This document shows positions 17,526 through 25,888 of a stretch of DNA of 64,000 nt, piece after piece (position 1 is the stretch's first letter; the number at the start of each line of letters is the position of its first letter). Source of the stretch: Tenericutes bacterium MZ-XQ (lineage in GTDB: Bacteria > Bacillota_I > Bacilli_A > Acholeplasmatales > Acholeplasmataceae). Below the pieces are notes generated by a model, which was not told the DNA's origin, did no database searches, and saw only the letters and a list, made by a program, of their open reading frames with translations. The DNA lies in the NCBI GenBank assembly GCA_002838205.1, contig CP017950.1, positions 1,928,858-1,992,857 on the forward strand, given 5' to 3'. Both the position numbers and the translations under genes were made by a program.

Positions 17526-18123
17526 CTAATATCTCCTTGTATGCTTTTAATATATTTGCACCAACCAATCCAGATTTTTCTGGGTGAAACTGTGTTGCAT
17601 ATATATTGTCTTTTCTAATAATCGCAGATATCTCTTCTTCATATGTTGTAAAACTTAAGACTTCATTACTATTAGCACTTACGTAATAAGAATGCACAAA
17701 ATATACATAGTCTTTTTCACTAATATATTTTAGAATAGGGTCTTTTTTCTTAAAATAAAGTTCATTCCATCCCATATGTGGAACCTTCAAATCAATGTCT
17801 AAGTATTTAACATCGCCTTTTAAAAATCCTAAACCTTCATGTCTACCATACTCATATCCAAACTCATAAAGCAGTTGCATTCCTAGACAAATACCAAATA
17901 AATATTTCTTCTGATTGACGTGTTTTTTGATAAGAGGTATAAGACCTGATGTTTTAAGTGCATCCATAGCATCTCTAAAAGCTCCGACTCCTGGTAAAAC
18001 TAATGAAGTTGCTTGCTCAATAATATCTTTATCCTTAGATATGATGGTTTTTATACCAGCCTCATTAAAGGCTTTTAATACTGATTCCAAATTCCCTGAA
18101 TCATAATCTAAAATCACATTCAT
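17503..18123 (-). CDS. hisH: Imidazole glycerol phosphate synthase glutaminase subunit
   Basis: A 206-residue class I glutamine amidotransferase: LVLPGVGAFRDAM forms the oxyanion strand, FGICLGMQLLYE holds nucleophile Cys79, and YATQFHPEKSG supplies His and Glu of the triad. It hydrolyses glutamine and channels ammonia to HisF. The ATG overlaps the hisB stop by one base. Confidence 0.95.
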   Translation of the reverse strand: MNVILDYDSGNLESVLKAFNEAGIKTIISKDKDIIEQATSLVLPGVGAFRDAMDALKTSGLIPLIKKHVNQKKYLFGICLGMQLLYEFGYEYGRHEGLGFLKGDVKYLDIDLKVPHMGWNELYFKKKDPILKYISEKDYVYFVHSYYVSANSNEVLSFTTYEEEISAIIRKDNIYATQFHPEKSGLVGANILKAYKEILDDYIASN

Positions 18124-18701
18124 TACAGTAACCCCTTAGTCGATGGACATTCATTTGATATGACTTTGCTAGCTTCACTTAGGGCTCTTCCAAAACCTTT
18201 AAATATAGATTCAGCTTTATGATGATCATTTGAACCATATAAGTTTTCTATATGTAGATTTATTCTTGCTTCTTGGACAAAAGCTTTGAAAAACTCTTCT
18301 ACATTTTCAGTAGATAGTGTTCCTAATTTGTCTTGTTTGAACAAAGCATTAAAAACTAGATATGGTCGATTAGAGACATCTACAACTACTCTTGATAAAC
18401 TTTCATCCATAGGCAGATATACTTGTCCATATCGGTTAATACCTTTATAATTACCAATAGCTTCTTTAAATGCCATACCTAAAAGGATTCCTACGTCTTC
18501 AACTGTATGATGATCATCTACCTTTAAATCTCCAGATGCTTTTATCTTTAAATCTAGGTTTCCATGAAATGCAAACAGTTCTAACATGTGATCGAAAAAA
18601 GCAATACCGGTATCAACGATAATATCTTTTTTCCCGTCTAAAGTTAATTCTATTTCTATTTCGGTTTCTTTCGTTTTTCTAGATAATTTACTTTGTCTCA
18701 T
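18123..18701 (-). CDS. hisB: Imidazoleglycerol-phosphate dehydratase
   Basis: A 192-residue single-function IGPD: FFDHMLELFAFHG, the manganese-binding DDHHTVEDVGI, DESLSRVVVDVSNRP and the second metal motif SNDHHKAESIFKGF. It dehydrates imidazole glycerol phosphate to the acetol phosphate. Unlike the E. coli protein it has no phosphatase domain; the PHP phosphatase at the operon end supplies that step. It overlaps hisC by 14 nt. Confidence 0.95.
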   Translation of the reverse strand: MRQSKLSRKTKETEIEIELTLDGKKDIIVDTGIAFFDHMLELFAFHGNLDLKIKASGDLKVDDHHTVEDVGILLGMAFKEAIGNYKGINRYGQVYLPMDESLSRVVVDVSNRPYLVFNALFKQDKLGTLSTENVEEFFKAFVQEARINLHIENLYGSNDHHKAESIFKGFGRALSEASKVISNECPSTKGLL

Positions 18702-19716
18702 TGATAATCTCCTCTATACTTGATATCAAGATATCCATATCATTTTGTTGCTTAATTGTGATTCTATAAAACTCACTTTGATCCTTTGAAAAATCTCTAA
18801 TCAAAATACCTTTCTCATTAAGTCTTATGCCTAAAGCTTTGATTGGTGACTTAACCCACAAAAAATTTCCCTGTGACTTATAAACTTTAAATCCTAAATC
18901 GATTAAAGTTTTCAACGTTTTTTCTCTAACTCGTTTAATCTCATCTATATTATTGAATATGAGATCTCTTTTTGACAATGCCATAAGTCCAGCTTTTTGT
19001 GATAAGGCATTTACATGATAAGGAGATCGTACTTTATTCATGATTGACGTAATATCCTTTGAACTTACCATATAGCCTAGTCTTGCGCCAGCAAGTCCAT
19101 ATGCTTTTGAAAATGTTCTTAAAACTGCAATTTGATTATATATAAGTATGTCTTTAATCATGGATTCATTTTGATCTGAAAACTCAATATAGGCCTCATC
19201 AATGACCACTAAAGCTTGTGTCAAATTTAATAATTTTAATATATCTTTTCTAGGTATTTGAAAACCTGTTGGATTATTAGGTGTACATAATAAAATCATC
19301 TTAGGATTAAGTGATAACTGGCTAATCATTAAATCCATATTTAAAGTAAAATCATCATTTGATGGTACTTTAATATAGTTAGCACCATAAATGTTTGCAT
19401 AAATTTCATACATTGAAAACGTTGGATCAAAAGATAATACCACGTCACCGGGTTCTATGTATGCTTTAAAGAGTAAATCCAAAAGTTCACTTGACCCATT
19501 GCCAATCGTCATCAAACTAGAATCAATGCCTATATACTTGGATAAGGCTTGTTTAAGGGATTTTGATTGATGATCAGGATAATACTCTACGCCTTGTAAT
19601 GATAAACTTATGTCGTCCAAGTAATTGTTCGATTCATTCGCATCAAGCTTTAAAAGATATGGTTGATCTATAACTTGATATGGTTTCAAACTGATAATAT
19701 TTTTCTTTGCTTTCAT
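18688..19716 (-). CDS. hisC: Histidinol-phosphate aminotransferase
   Basis: A 342-residue PLP enzyme of aminotransferase class I/II: KLDANESNNY near the N-terminus, NGSSELLDLLF, CTPNNPTGFQI, VVIDEAYIEFS and the PLP-binding Lys in LRTFSKAYGLAGARLGYM. It transfers an amino group from glutamate to imidazole acetol phosphate. It lies 7 nt after hisD. Confidence 0.94.
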   Translation of the reverse strand: MKAKKNIISLKPYQVIDQPYLLKLDANESNNYLDDISLSLQGVEYYPDHQSKSLKQALSKYIGIDSSLMTIGNGSSELLDLLFKAYIEPGDVVLSFDPTFSMYEIYANIYGANYIKVPSNDDFTLNMDLMISQLSLNPKMILLCTPNNPTGFQIPRKDILKLLNLTQALVVIDEAYIEFSDQNESMIKDILIYNQIAVLRTFSKAYGLAGARLGYMVSSKDITSIMNKVRSPYHVNALSQKAGLMALSKRDLIFNNIDEIKRVREKTLKTLIDLGFKVYKSQGNFLWVKSPIKALGIRLNEKGILIRDFSKDQSEFYRITIKQQNDMDILISSIEEIINETK

Positions 19717-19723
19717 ATCTTTG

Positions 19724-21007
19724 TTACTTCCTAAATCTTGATTCTATTGATCTAGCATGTGCGCTTAATCCTTCTGATTCAGCAATTCTAATAATGCTAT
19801 TTTTAGCCTTTTCTAAAGCTTTTTTTGAATAATAAACATAAGAACTTTTTTTGATGAAATCTAAGACAGATAGACCAGAAGAAAATGTTGCTGTTCCACT
19901 TGTAGGTAATGTATGATTTGGTCCTGCAAAATAATCACCTACAGGTTCTGGACTATATGGTCCTATGAATATTGAGCCTGCATGTTCAATATCCTTAAAA
20001 ATAGCACTCGGATTATTTGTCATTATTTCTAAATGTTCAGGTGCAATCCTATTAGATATTTCAGCTGCTTGATCTATCGAATCAACTAAAATGATAGCAC
20101 CATAATTTTTTAAAGAAGATTCAATGATCTCTCTTCTAGATAATGTCTTGATCTCTTTTTCAAGTGCTTCATTGACTTTGTCAGCTAAAGTTTTACTATT
20201 AGTGATAAGCATTGCAGCTGCTTTAGGATCGTGTTCTGCTTGAGCCATTAAGTCACATGCTATATAGTTTGGATCAGCAAACTCATCTGCAATGATTAAA
20301 ACTTCTGATGGACCGGCTATCATATCAATACCTACAGAACCTGATACAATCTTTTTTGCAATAGCAACATATATATTGCCAGGTCCTACTATTTTTGAAA
20401 CTTTAGGGATGGATTCCGTTCCATATGCGAGTGCAGCAATCCCTTGTGCTCCACCAACTTTATAAATTTCATCTACACCTACCAATTTTGCTGCAGCTAA
20501 AATATGATCATTAATCTTACCCTCTTTATTTGGTGGAGTAATCATCACGATTTTTTTAACACCGGCAATCTTTGCTGGTAATGCATTCATTAGAACTGTC
20601 GATGGATATGCTGCTCTTCCACCAGGTACATAAATGCCAACACTTTGGATTGGACTCACCTTTTGTCCAATGATTACACCGTCTTCTTTTTCATATTCAA
20701 AAGAATCAATCAATTGTTTTTGATGATAAAACTTGATGTTTTCAATTGCTTTTTTTAGATCCTCAATTAATAATGCATCTACACGACTATAGGCATCATC
20801 AATTTCCTCTTGAGTGACTTTAAAACTCATCACACCAACACCATCAAATGCTTTTGTGTAATTAAAAACTGCTTCATCTCTAAATGATTTAACTTCTTTA
20901 ACAATCGTTTCAACTGTTTGTGTTATTTTTATGTCGTTGATACTCGATCTTAACATCAATTTTTCTATCAAATCCTTTTGATTGATTTGATTTATAATTT
21001 TTAACAT
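19724..21007 (-). CDS. hisD: Histidinol dehydrogenase
   Basis: A 427-residue protein of full length: GIYVPGGRAAYPSTVLMNA, IVGPGNIYVAIAKK, the IAGPSEVLIIADE segment, zinc-binding MAQAEHDPKAAA, PEHLEIM with the catalytic Glu-His pair and the C-terminal SAHARSIESR with another zinc His. It oxidises L-histidinol in two NAD-dependent steps to histidine. It lies 4 nt after hisG. Confidence 0.95.
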   Translation of the reverse strand: MLKIINQINQKDLIEKLMLRSSINDIKITQTVETIVKEVKSFRDEAVFNYTKAFDGVGVMSFKVTQEEIDDAYSRVDALLIEDLKKAIENIKFYHQKQLIDSFEYEKEDGVIIGQKVSPIQSVGIYVPGGRAAYPSTVLMNALPAKIAGVKKIVMITPPNKEGKINDHILAAAKLVGVDEIYKVGGAQGIAALAYGTESIPKVSKIVGPGNIYVAIAKKIVSGSVGIDMIAGPSEVLIIADEFADPNYIACDLMAQAEHDPKAAAMLITNSKTLADKVNEALEKEIKTLSRREIIESSLKNYGAIILVDSIDQAAEISNRIAPEHLEIMTNNPSAIFKDIEHAGSIFIGPYSPEPVGDYFAGPNHTLPTSGTATFSSGLSVLDFIKKSSYVYYSKKALEKAKNSIIRIAESEGLSAHARSIESRFRK

Positions 21008-21011
21008 GCGA

Positions 21012-21644
21012 CTAACCTACCTTTTCCATCTCATCCATTAAACTTGTAATAAGTTTATACTTAAATCGATAACTAACAGGATTTGAGATGAGTCTTGCAC
21101 TTACATCCATCATCTCTTCTAAAATCTCTAAACCATTAGCTTTCAAAGTCTTTCCAGTTTCAACAATATCAACAATCACATCAGAAAGACCTACTAAAGG
21201 AGCTAATTCCACAGAGCCATTGAGTTTAATCACTTCAATGGTTTGATTTTTTTGTTTGAAATACGCTTTTGTAATATTCGGATATTTTGTTGCTATCCTT
21301 AAGACATCTTCTCTTTGATGAATAACTTCTTCTTTTTTTCCTGCAATCGCAAACTTACAATATCCAAAACCCAACGGTAGTAATTCATATAAGTTTTTCT
21401 CTTCTTCTAAAAGTGTATCTGAACCGATAATGCCAAGATCTGCAACACCATTTTCAACATAAGTTATGACATCGCTTGGTTTAATCAGCATAAATCTCAT
21501 CTTCTTCGCATCGTCAATAAAAACTAATTTTCGAGAGTTTTCTAAGATTGAATCTCCATACCCAATCATTTTAAACTTCTTTATAGCTTCATCCCCTAAT
21601 CGACCTTTAGGCAGTGCAATGGTCAAATATTGATCATTATTCAT
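21012..21644 (-). CDS. hisG: ATP phosphoribosyltransferase, short catalytic form
   Basis: A 210-residue protein: YLTIALPKGRLGDEAIKKF at the N-terminus, NGVADLGIIGSDTLLEE, LRIATKYPNITKAYF and VVDIVETGKTLKANGLE, which binds PRPP. The short form lacks the C-terminal regulatory domain of the 300-residue enzymes and works as a hetero-octamer with HisZ, encoded immediately upstream. The start (21644) is fixed by a perfect AAGGAGGTG ribosome binding site; a longer frame to 21746 is a shadow inside hisZ. Catalyses the first committed step. Confidence 0.93.
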   Translation of the reverse strand: MNNDQYLTIALPKGRLGDEAIKKFKMIGYGDSILENSRKLVFIDDAKKMRFMLIKPSDVITYVENGVADLGIIGSDTLLEEEKNLYELLPLGFGYCKFAIAGKKEEVIHQREDVLRIATKYPNITKAYFKQKNQTIEVIKLNGSVELAPLVGLSDVIVDIVETGKTLKANGLEILEEMMDVSARLISNPVSYRFKYKLITSLMDEMEKVG

Positions 21645-22584
21645 ATGACAACACCTCCTTGATGATCTCTTGTGTATTAAGTGTAAATCCAATTGCGGGT
21701 ATTCTTCTTCCATAATTTTCAGTAAGTGGATCATATCTTCCTCCACTTAAAATTTCTTCTTTACTGCCTTTGATGTAGCCCTTAAAGAGAATGCCATCAT
21801 AATAATCATAAGTAGACACTAAGGATAAATCAATCATCACTTGGTCTTGATTAGATATGTTTTTAAGTCTTTCCTTTAATCCTTCAAAAGCTATTTGAAT
21901 CTTTTCATTGACACTATATTGAATCAACTTGGCTTCTACCTCTTTGATATTCCCTTGAAACAAAAAAAATTGATTCAAAAAGACTTTCATTTGTGGAATC
22001 ATTGGTTTTTTTTCAATGAACTTTTTTAAATCATATAAACTTTTTCTAAATAAAATATCTTTGAACTGATTTTGTTCTTGATCATTAAGTTCAAGTACTT
22101 CAATTATGCTATCTAATATTTTTGTGTCAGAGATTTCAATGATGTAATCTAAATTGAATAAGTTTAATATATTCGAGGCTAAGTTAATAATCTCTAAATC
22201 TGCATTCGTACCCTCTTCACCAATAAACTCAACTCCAAACTGTCTAACAGTATCTATTTGATTTGACGAAGACTTTGTAAATATTGTAGAGTTGTAGAAT
22301 ACCTTTAACATCATTTGATCTTGAATTCTAGGAATGATTTGTCTCATTAATGAGGTTGTTATATCTGGTCTTAAAACAAGAATTCTTCCATCAGCATCAA
22401 TGAGTTTAATCATACGTTCTTTTTTAACTCTACGATTTTTTAAAATAAATGACTCGTAATCTTCAAAAAAAGAGGGTTCAAATAATTGATATCCTTCTTT
22501 TATAATAAGGCTTTGAAGTTTTTGAGTTACTTCAAATTTCACTTTTTGATATTTTAACTCATCAGAAATATTTAAAAATGTCAT
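21637..22584 (-). CDS. hisZ: ATP phosphoribosyltransferase regulatory subunit
   Basis: A 315-residue paralogue of histidyl-tRNA synthetase: LVLRPDITTSLMRQI (class II motif 2-like), TVRQFGVEFIGEEGTNADLE and SGGRYDPLTENYG near the C-terminus. It lacks the anticodon-binding domain and does not charge tRNA; in known systems it carries the histidine feedback site for the short HisG. It is the first gene of the operon and overlaps hisG by 8 nt. Confidence 0.9.
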   Translation of the reverse strand: MTFLNISDELKYQKVKFEVTQKLQSLIIKEGYQLFEPSFFEDYESFILKNRRVKKERMIKLIDADGRILVLRPDITTSLMRQIIPRIQDQMMLKVFYNSTIFTKSSSNQIDTVRQFGVEFIGEEGTNADLEIINLASNILNLFNLDYIIEISDTKILDSIIEVLELNDQEQNQFKDILFRKSLYDLKKFIEKKPMIPQMKVFLNQFFLFQGNIKEVEAKLIQYSVNEKIQIAFEGLKERLKNISNQDQVMIDLSLVSTYDYYDGILFKGYIKGSKEEILSGGRYDPLTENYGRRIPAIGFTLNTQEIIKEVLSYE

Positions 22585-22655
22585 GTAATAAATCTCCTTT
22601 GATAATAATTCTAAATATAAAAACTGGCTAGTATATGTAAATAAATTACTTTATC

Positions 22656-22711
22656 ACTTTATCATAATAAAGTTATGAATTGATTGTATCACAAAAACAT
22701 CCACATGACAA
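22656..22711 (-). promoter_or_regulatory. Promoter and leader palindrome of the his operon
   Basis: Minus-strand TTGTCA (22706-22711), 17 bp spacer and TACAAT (22683-22688). About ten bases downstream lies the inverted repeat ACTTTAT-CATA-ATAAAGT (22656-22673), next to a direct copy of ACTTTATC at 22648-22655. The leader of about 90 nt contains no T-box core, specifier loop or terminator that I can see, so control by a DNA-binding repressor at this repeat is more likely than attenuation. Confidence 0.6.
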
Positions 22712-22917
22712 GAAAATAACACTATTTTTTTATATTTAGTTCATGATAACGCCTATAATTTTGATAAACTTATTTTAATGGGTAATACTTAACCTTGTTA
22801 TATACCTATCCATTCGTTGATTGTGTTTAATTTAATCAGAAAAAAACAAAAGATCGCATCTCAAAATAACTGCTGTCAAGTAGTTTTCCTATTTTTTTAA
22901 AAGCTATTAAGTACTGG

Positions 22918-23078
22918 GAAAACGTTTTCGTTATTTTTTACGAAAACTTATTTTTTTATTATTTTTAACGCTATATAAAGGCTTTTTATTATGGTATAAT
23001 TAAGAAAACGTTTTCTCACTTTCTATTTTTTGAGACTTTTTTCGATGTTATAATAACGGTAGCGGAAAGCGCTATCAA
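22918..23078 (+). promoter_or_regulatory. Tandem promoters and operators of the starch locus
   Basis: Two extended -10 boxes are present: TATGGTATAAT (TATAAT at 22995-23000) and ATGTTATAAT (TATAAT at 23049-23054). Each is followed by a palindrome: AGAAAACGTTTTCT at 23003-23016 and TAGCGGAAAGCGCTA at about 23060-23074. A third palindrome, GAAAACGTTTTC, lies upstream at 22918-22929. The CG-centred form fits LacI-family operators; the last one (GGAAAGCGCTATCA) resembles a CcpA cre box. The likely local ligand is the LacI regulator encoded at 29379. The upstream part (22740-22910) holds nothing certain. Confidence 0.65.
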
Positions 23079-23104
23079 AAAATCTTAGAAAGAGGAAATA
23101 AATT

Positions 23105-24616
23105 ATGAAGTATCTTAAATTAATTATCTTAGGACTCATGATCAGTATTGCATACGCCTCAATAGCAAACATAAACGTAAATGCTGCTGAAACTGATGAT
23201 GTCATTTTGATTTATGCAGAAACTCCAAATACATTTACTGCACCACACATATGGACATGGGATGATGACGGCACAGGTGCATTTGCTGATCTTGGATGGC
23301 CAGGAAAAGAAATGATCAGCGATCCTAATAATCCAGGTTGGTATTATTTATATATCCCATCTACAATGACAAACGTAATTGTCAATGGCAATGATGGTAC
23401 TGTACAAGGAGAAGCGTTTGCTGTTAATGGACAAAACGTATGGGTTACATTTACTGAAGGCTTAAATGCAGAAAATGAAACCATTTATGAACCAACGTTA
23501 TCATTAGCTCAGTTAACTGTTGGCGATCTCCCAACATATGTACCAACAAAATACGTTTATGCTTATGTTCCAGTTGAATGGGATACTGCTGGCGTTTGGG
23601 CATGGTCACATCCTGATGGAACAAATGTTTTCCCATCATGGCCAGGACAAGAAATGACTCTATTAGATGATGGTTGGTTTAGAATTGAAATACCAACATC
23701 TGCAAACAGAGTGATTATTAATGACATGGGTGATCCAGTTGTTCAAACAATCGATATTGATATTCCAACTGAAAATGTCTATATCGTATTAAAAGAATTA
23801 AATAATGATGGAAAATATGAAGTTGAACTTTTCAACGAAAAACCAATTTTCATGGAAGACGCATTCGAAGTCTATATTACAGTTCCAGATACATGGACAA
23901 CACCTCATGTGTGGGCATGGTCACATCCTGATGGAACAAATTTATTTACCACATGGCCAGGTGAACCACTAGTTTTTGATGATGAATCACAGACATATAA
24001 AGTTATAGTTCCAGATTGGGTAAATCGTATCATAATTAACAATGGCGTTGTTGGCGATGGTGCTGCACAAACCATTGATACAGTACTTGAAATGACTGAA
24101 ACTACTTATATAAGTGTTGGTGATCAGGATACTGAAGGTAAATATCTAACTACTGTAACTTATGATGAAGAACCAAATGAAGAAACCTTTGATTTATATA
24201 TTTATTTAGATGAATCTTGGGAAACCCCAACAATTTGGGCATGGTCTCATCCTGATGGAACAAACCTATTTCCTACATGGCCAGGCGAATCATTAGTTTA
24301 TGATGATGAAGCTGAAGCTTATAAAATCTCATTACCAGTTAGTATAAATCGAGTGATTATTACAAACGGTTTAGAAGGAGATGCTTTAGTTCAAACCATT
24401 GATACTGTCATAGATCAAACAGATGATACTTATATCGTTATTGGCGAACTAGATGAAGATGGTAAGTATACGACCACAGTTACATATGGTCAAGTGCCAT
24501 CATTTGATGAACCTGTTGAAGACGAACCATCAAATACACCTCTCATTATTGGAGGTATTATAGTAGGTACTTTAGTTATTGGTGCTGCTATATTCTTTGT
24601 AGTCAAAAAGAAATAA
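23105..24616 (+). CDS. Cell-surface starch-binding protein with four CBM26-like repeats
   Basis: A 503-residue protein: signal peptide with probable cleavage near residue 27, four repeats of about 100 residues and a C-terminal membrane anchor (IIGGIIVGTLVIGAAIFFVV plus KKK). Repeats 2-4 contain the near-identical WAWSHPDGTN, then WPG, a hydrophobic ...YKI segment and NRVIINxG; the first repeat has WTWDDDGTGAF and WPGKEM. This is the pattern of starch-binding CBM26/CBM25-type modules, where exposed Trp residues stack on glucose rings. No catalytic domain is present. It probably holds starch or maltodextrin at the membrane for the importer encoded downstream. No LPXTG motif. Confidence 0.8.
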   Translation: MKYLKLIILGLMISIAYASIANINVNAAETDDVILIYAETPNTFTAPHIWTWDDDGTGAFADLGWPGKEMISDPNNPGWYYLYIPSTMTNVIVNGNDGTVQGEAFAVNGQNVWVTFTEGLNAENETIYEPTLSLAQLTVGDLPTYVPTKYVYAYVPVEWDTAGVWAWSHPDGTNVFPSWPGQEMTLLDDGWFRIEIPTSANRVIINDMGDPVVQTIDIDIPTENVYIVLKELNNDGKYEVELFNEKPIFMEDAFEVYITVPDTWTTPHVWAWSHPDGTNLFTTWPGEPLVFDDESQTYKVIVPDWVNRIIINNGVVGDGAAQTIDTVLEMTETTYISVGDQDTEGKYLTTVTYDEEPNEETFDLYIYLDESWETPTIWAWSHPDGTNLFPTWPGESLVYDDEAEAYKISLPVSINRVIITNGLEGDALVQTIDTVIDQTDDTYIVIGELDEDGKYTTTVTYGQVPSFDEPVEDEPSNTPLIIGGIIVGTLVIGAAIFFVVKKK

Positions 24617-24623
24617 TAAAAAT

Positions 24624-24655
24624 GAAAGTCGAAGATGTTAAACATCTTCGCTTTC
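24624..24655 (+). other. Strong intercistronic hairpin without T-run
   Basis: GAAAG and CGAAGATGT (24624-24638, one bulged T) pair with ACATCTTCG and CTTTC (24642-24655) around a 3 nt loop. No T-run follows, so it is not a classical terminator. It lies between the surface protein gene and the binding-protein gene, where it could protect the upstream mRNA 3' end or lower downstream expression. Confidence 0.65.
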
Positions 24656-24676
24656 AACGCTTTTAAAGGAGGCTAT

Positions 24677-25885
24677 ATGAAAAGACTATTATGGATACTT
24701 TCGCTTGCTACAACTTTAGTTCTTCTTTCAGCGTGTCAAAACCAAGAAGTGGATAATACTATTGTCATTTGGCACGATAAAGAGGAAGTTATTGCTGATG
24801 TGATACAAAACCAAATCAATACCAATTTACCAGAAGTACAGATTGAACTTATCAGAAAGGAATCGCTTACTGATACACTAAAACTTGTTGGAAATAACGA
24901 ATCTGCTGCACCTGATATGTATATATTTGCTCATGATAAAATCGGACTGTTTGCAGAGATAGATATTTTAACACCTATCACAGATCTAATCGCTCCTTCT
25001 GTGTTTGATGATTACTTACCTCTTACGAAAGATGCCATCACTTACAAAAACACAATATATCAGCTTCCATTTTATTTTGAAACACTTCTCTTTATGTATA
25101 ATAAAGATCGTTTATCAACTGAAGAAGTTCCTGAAACGACAGAAGAGTTATATCAATATATGAAAGAAACAACAAATTCTAGACGATATGGATTTGTAGA
25201 ACAACATTCTAATGCTTATTACAGCGCAGGCTGGATTCATGGTTTTGGTGGATCTATTCTAAAGTCTGATGGAACTCCTGCACTGAATGACGAAAAAACC
25301 ATTCAAGCATTAACTTATCATAAAAAATTTATCGAATATATGCCAAGTGGTCAAGCTGAATATGCCACAGTAAATGCACTTTTTCTTGAGAAAGTCGCAA
25401 ACTCAATTATCTCTGGTCCATGGTTAGTGCCACAAGCAAGAGACAATGATATTAATCTTGGATTCGCAAATATGCCCGTTGTTGATGAAACTGGATTGCC
25501 AATATCCCCATATGCAGGTGTACAAGGGATACACGTTTTAAAAGTTGCAGTACAAAATCCCGAGAAAAAAGCTATCATTTCAAATATACTTAATGTTTTA
25601 TCTTCCCCTAATATCGGTATAGAGATGGCTTTATCTAGTGCTGTAGCACCTGCACATGTGCAGGCATACCTAGACCAAGAAATCCTAGAGGATGAACTTG
25701 TTATGGCAATGAAAGCCGCTGCAGAAAAAGCAATTCCGATGCCAAATCTTCCTGAAATGGATGTTATGTGGTTAACAACATCCGAGATGCTTGTAAATAT
25801 CAATTTAGTCGGTAATGATATTCTAGATTCCGCGAACAGTGCTCAAAGAAAATCTGAAGAACTTATCGATTTGATGAGATCTTAA
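24677..25885 (+). CDS. Maltodextrin-type ABC transporter substrate-binding lipoprotein
   Basis: A 402-residue lipoprotein: lipobox LSAC with Cys20, then a family 1 solute-binding fold (TIVIWHDKEEVIADVIQNQI, PDMYIFAHDKIGLFAE, YGFVEQHSNAYYSAGWIHGF, ANSIISGPWLVPQA). MalE/MdxE-like proteins bind maltose or maltodextrins with aromatic residues. The start at 24677 is set by AAAGGAGGCTAT; a longer frame begins inside the hairpin. Context with CBM repeats, GH13 and LacI supports alpha-glucan specificity. Confidence 0.87.
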   Translation: MKRLLWILSLATTLVLLSACQNQEVDNTIVIWHDKEEVIADVIQNQINTNLPEVQIELIRKESLTDTLKLVGNNESAAPDMYIFAHDKIGLFAEIDILTPITDLIAPSVFDDYLPLTKDAITYKNTIYQLPFYFETLLFMYNKDRLSTEEVPETTEELYQYMKETTNSRRYGFVEQHSNAYYSAGWIHGFGGSILKSDGTPALNDEKTIQALTYHKKFIEYMPSGQAEYATVNALFLEKVANSIISGPWLVPQARDNDINLGFANMPVVDETGLPISPYAGVQGIHVLKVAVQNPEKKAIISNILNVLSSPNIGIEMALSSAVAPAHVQAYLDQEILEDELVMAMKAAAEKAIPMPNLPEMDVMWLTTSEMLVNINLVGNDILDSANSAQRKSEELIDLMRS

Positions 25886-25888
25886 ACT

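Noticed and set aside
21645-21746. N-terminal extension of HisG
   Set aside because: The extra 34 codons are inside hisZ; a perfect AAGGAGGTG precedes the internal ATG and the family starts there.
23560-24300. Regularly spaced DNA repeats, possible CRISPR or minisatellite
   Set aside because: The repeats are coding, about 300 bp apart, in frame and correspond to protein modules.
25351-25803. Open frame of 150 codons on the minus strand
   Set aside because: Antisense shadow of the maltodextrin-binding lipoprotein gene.
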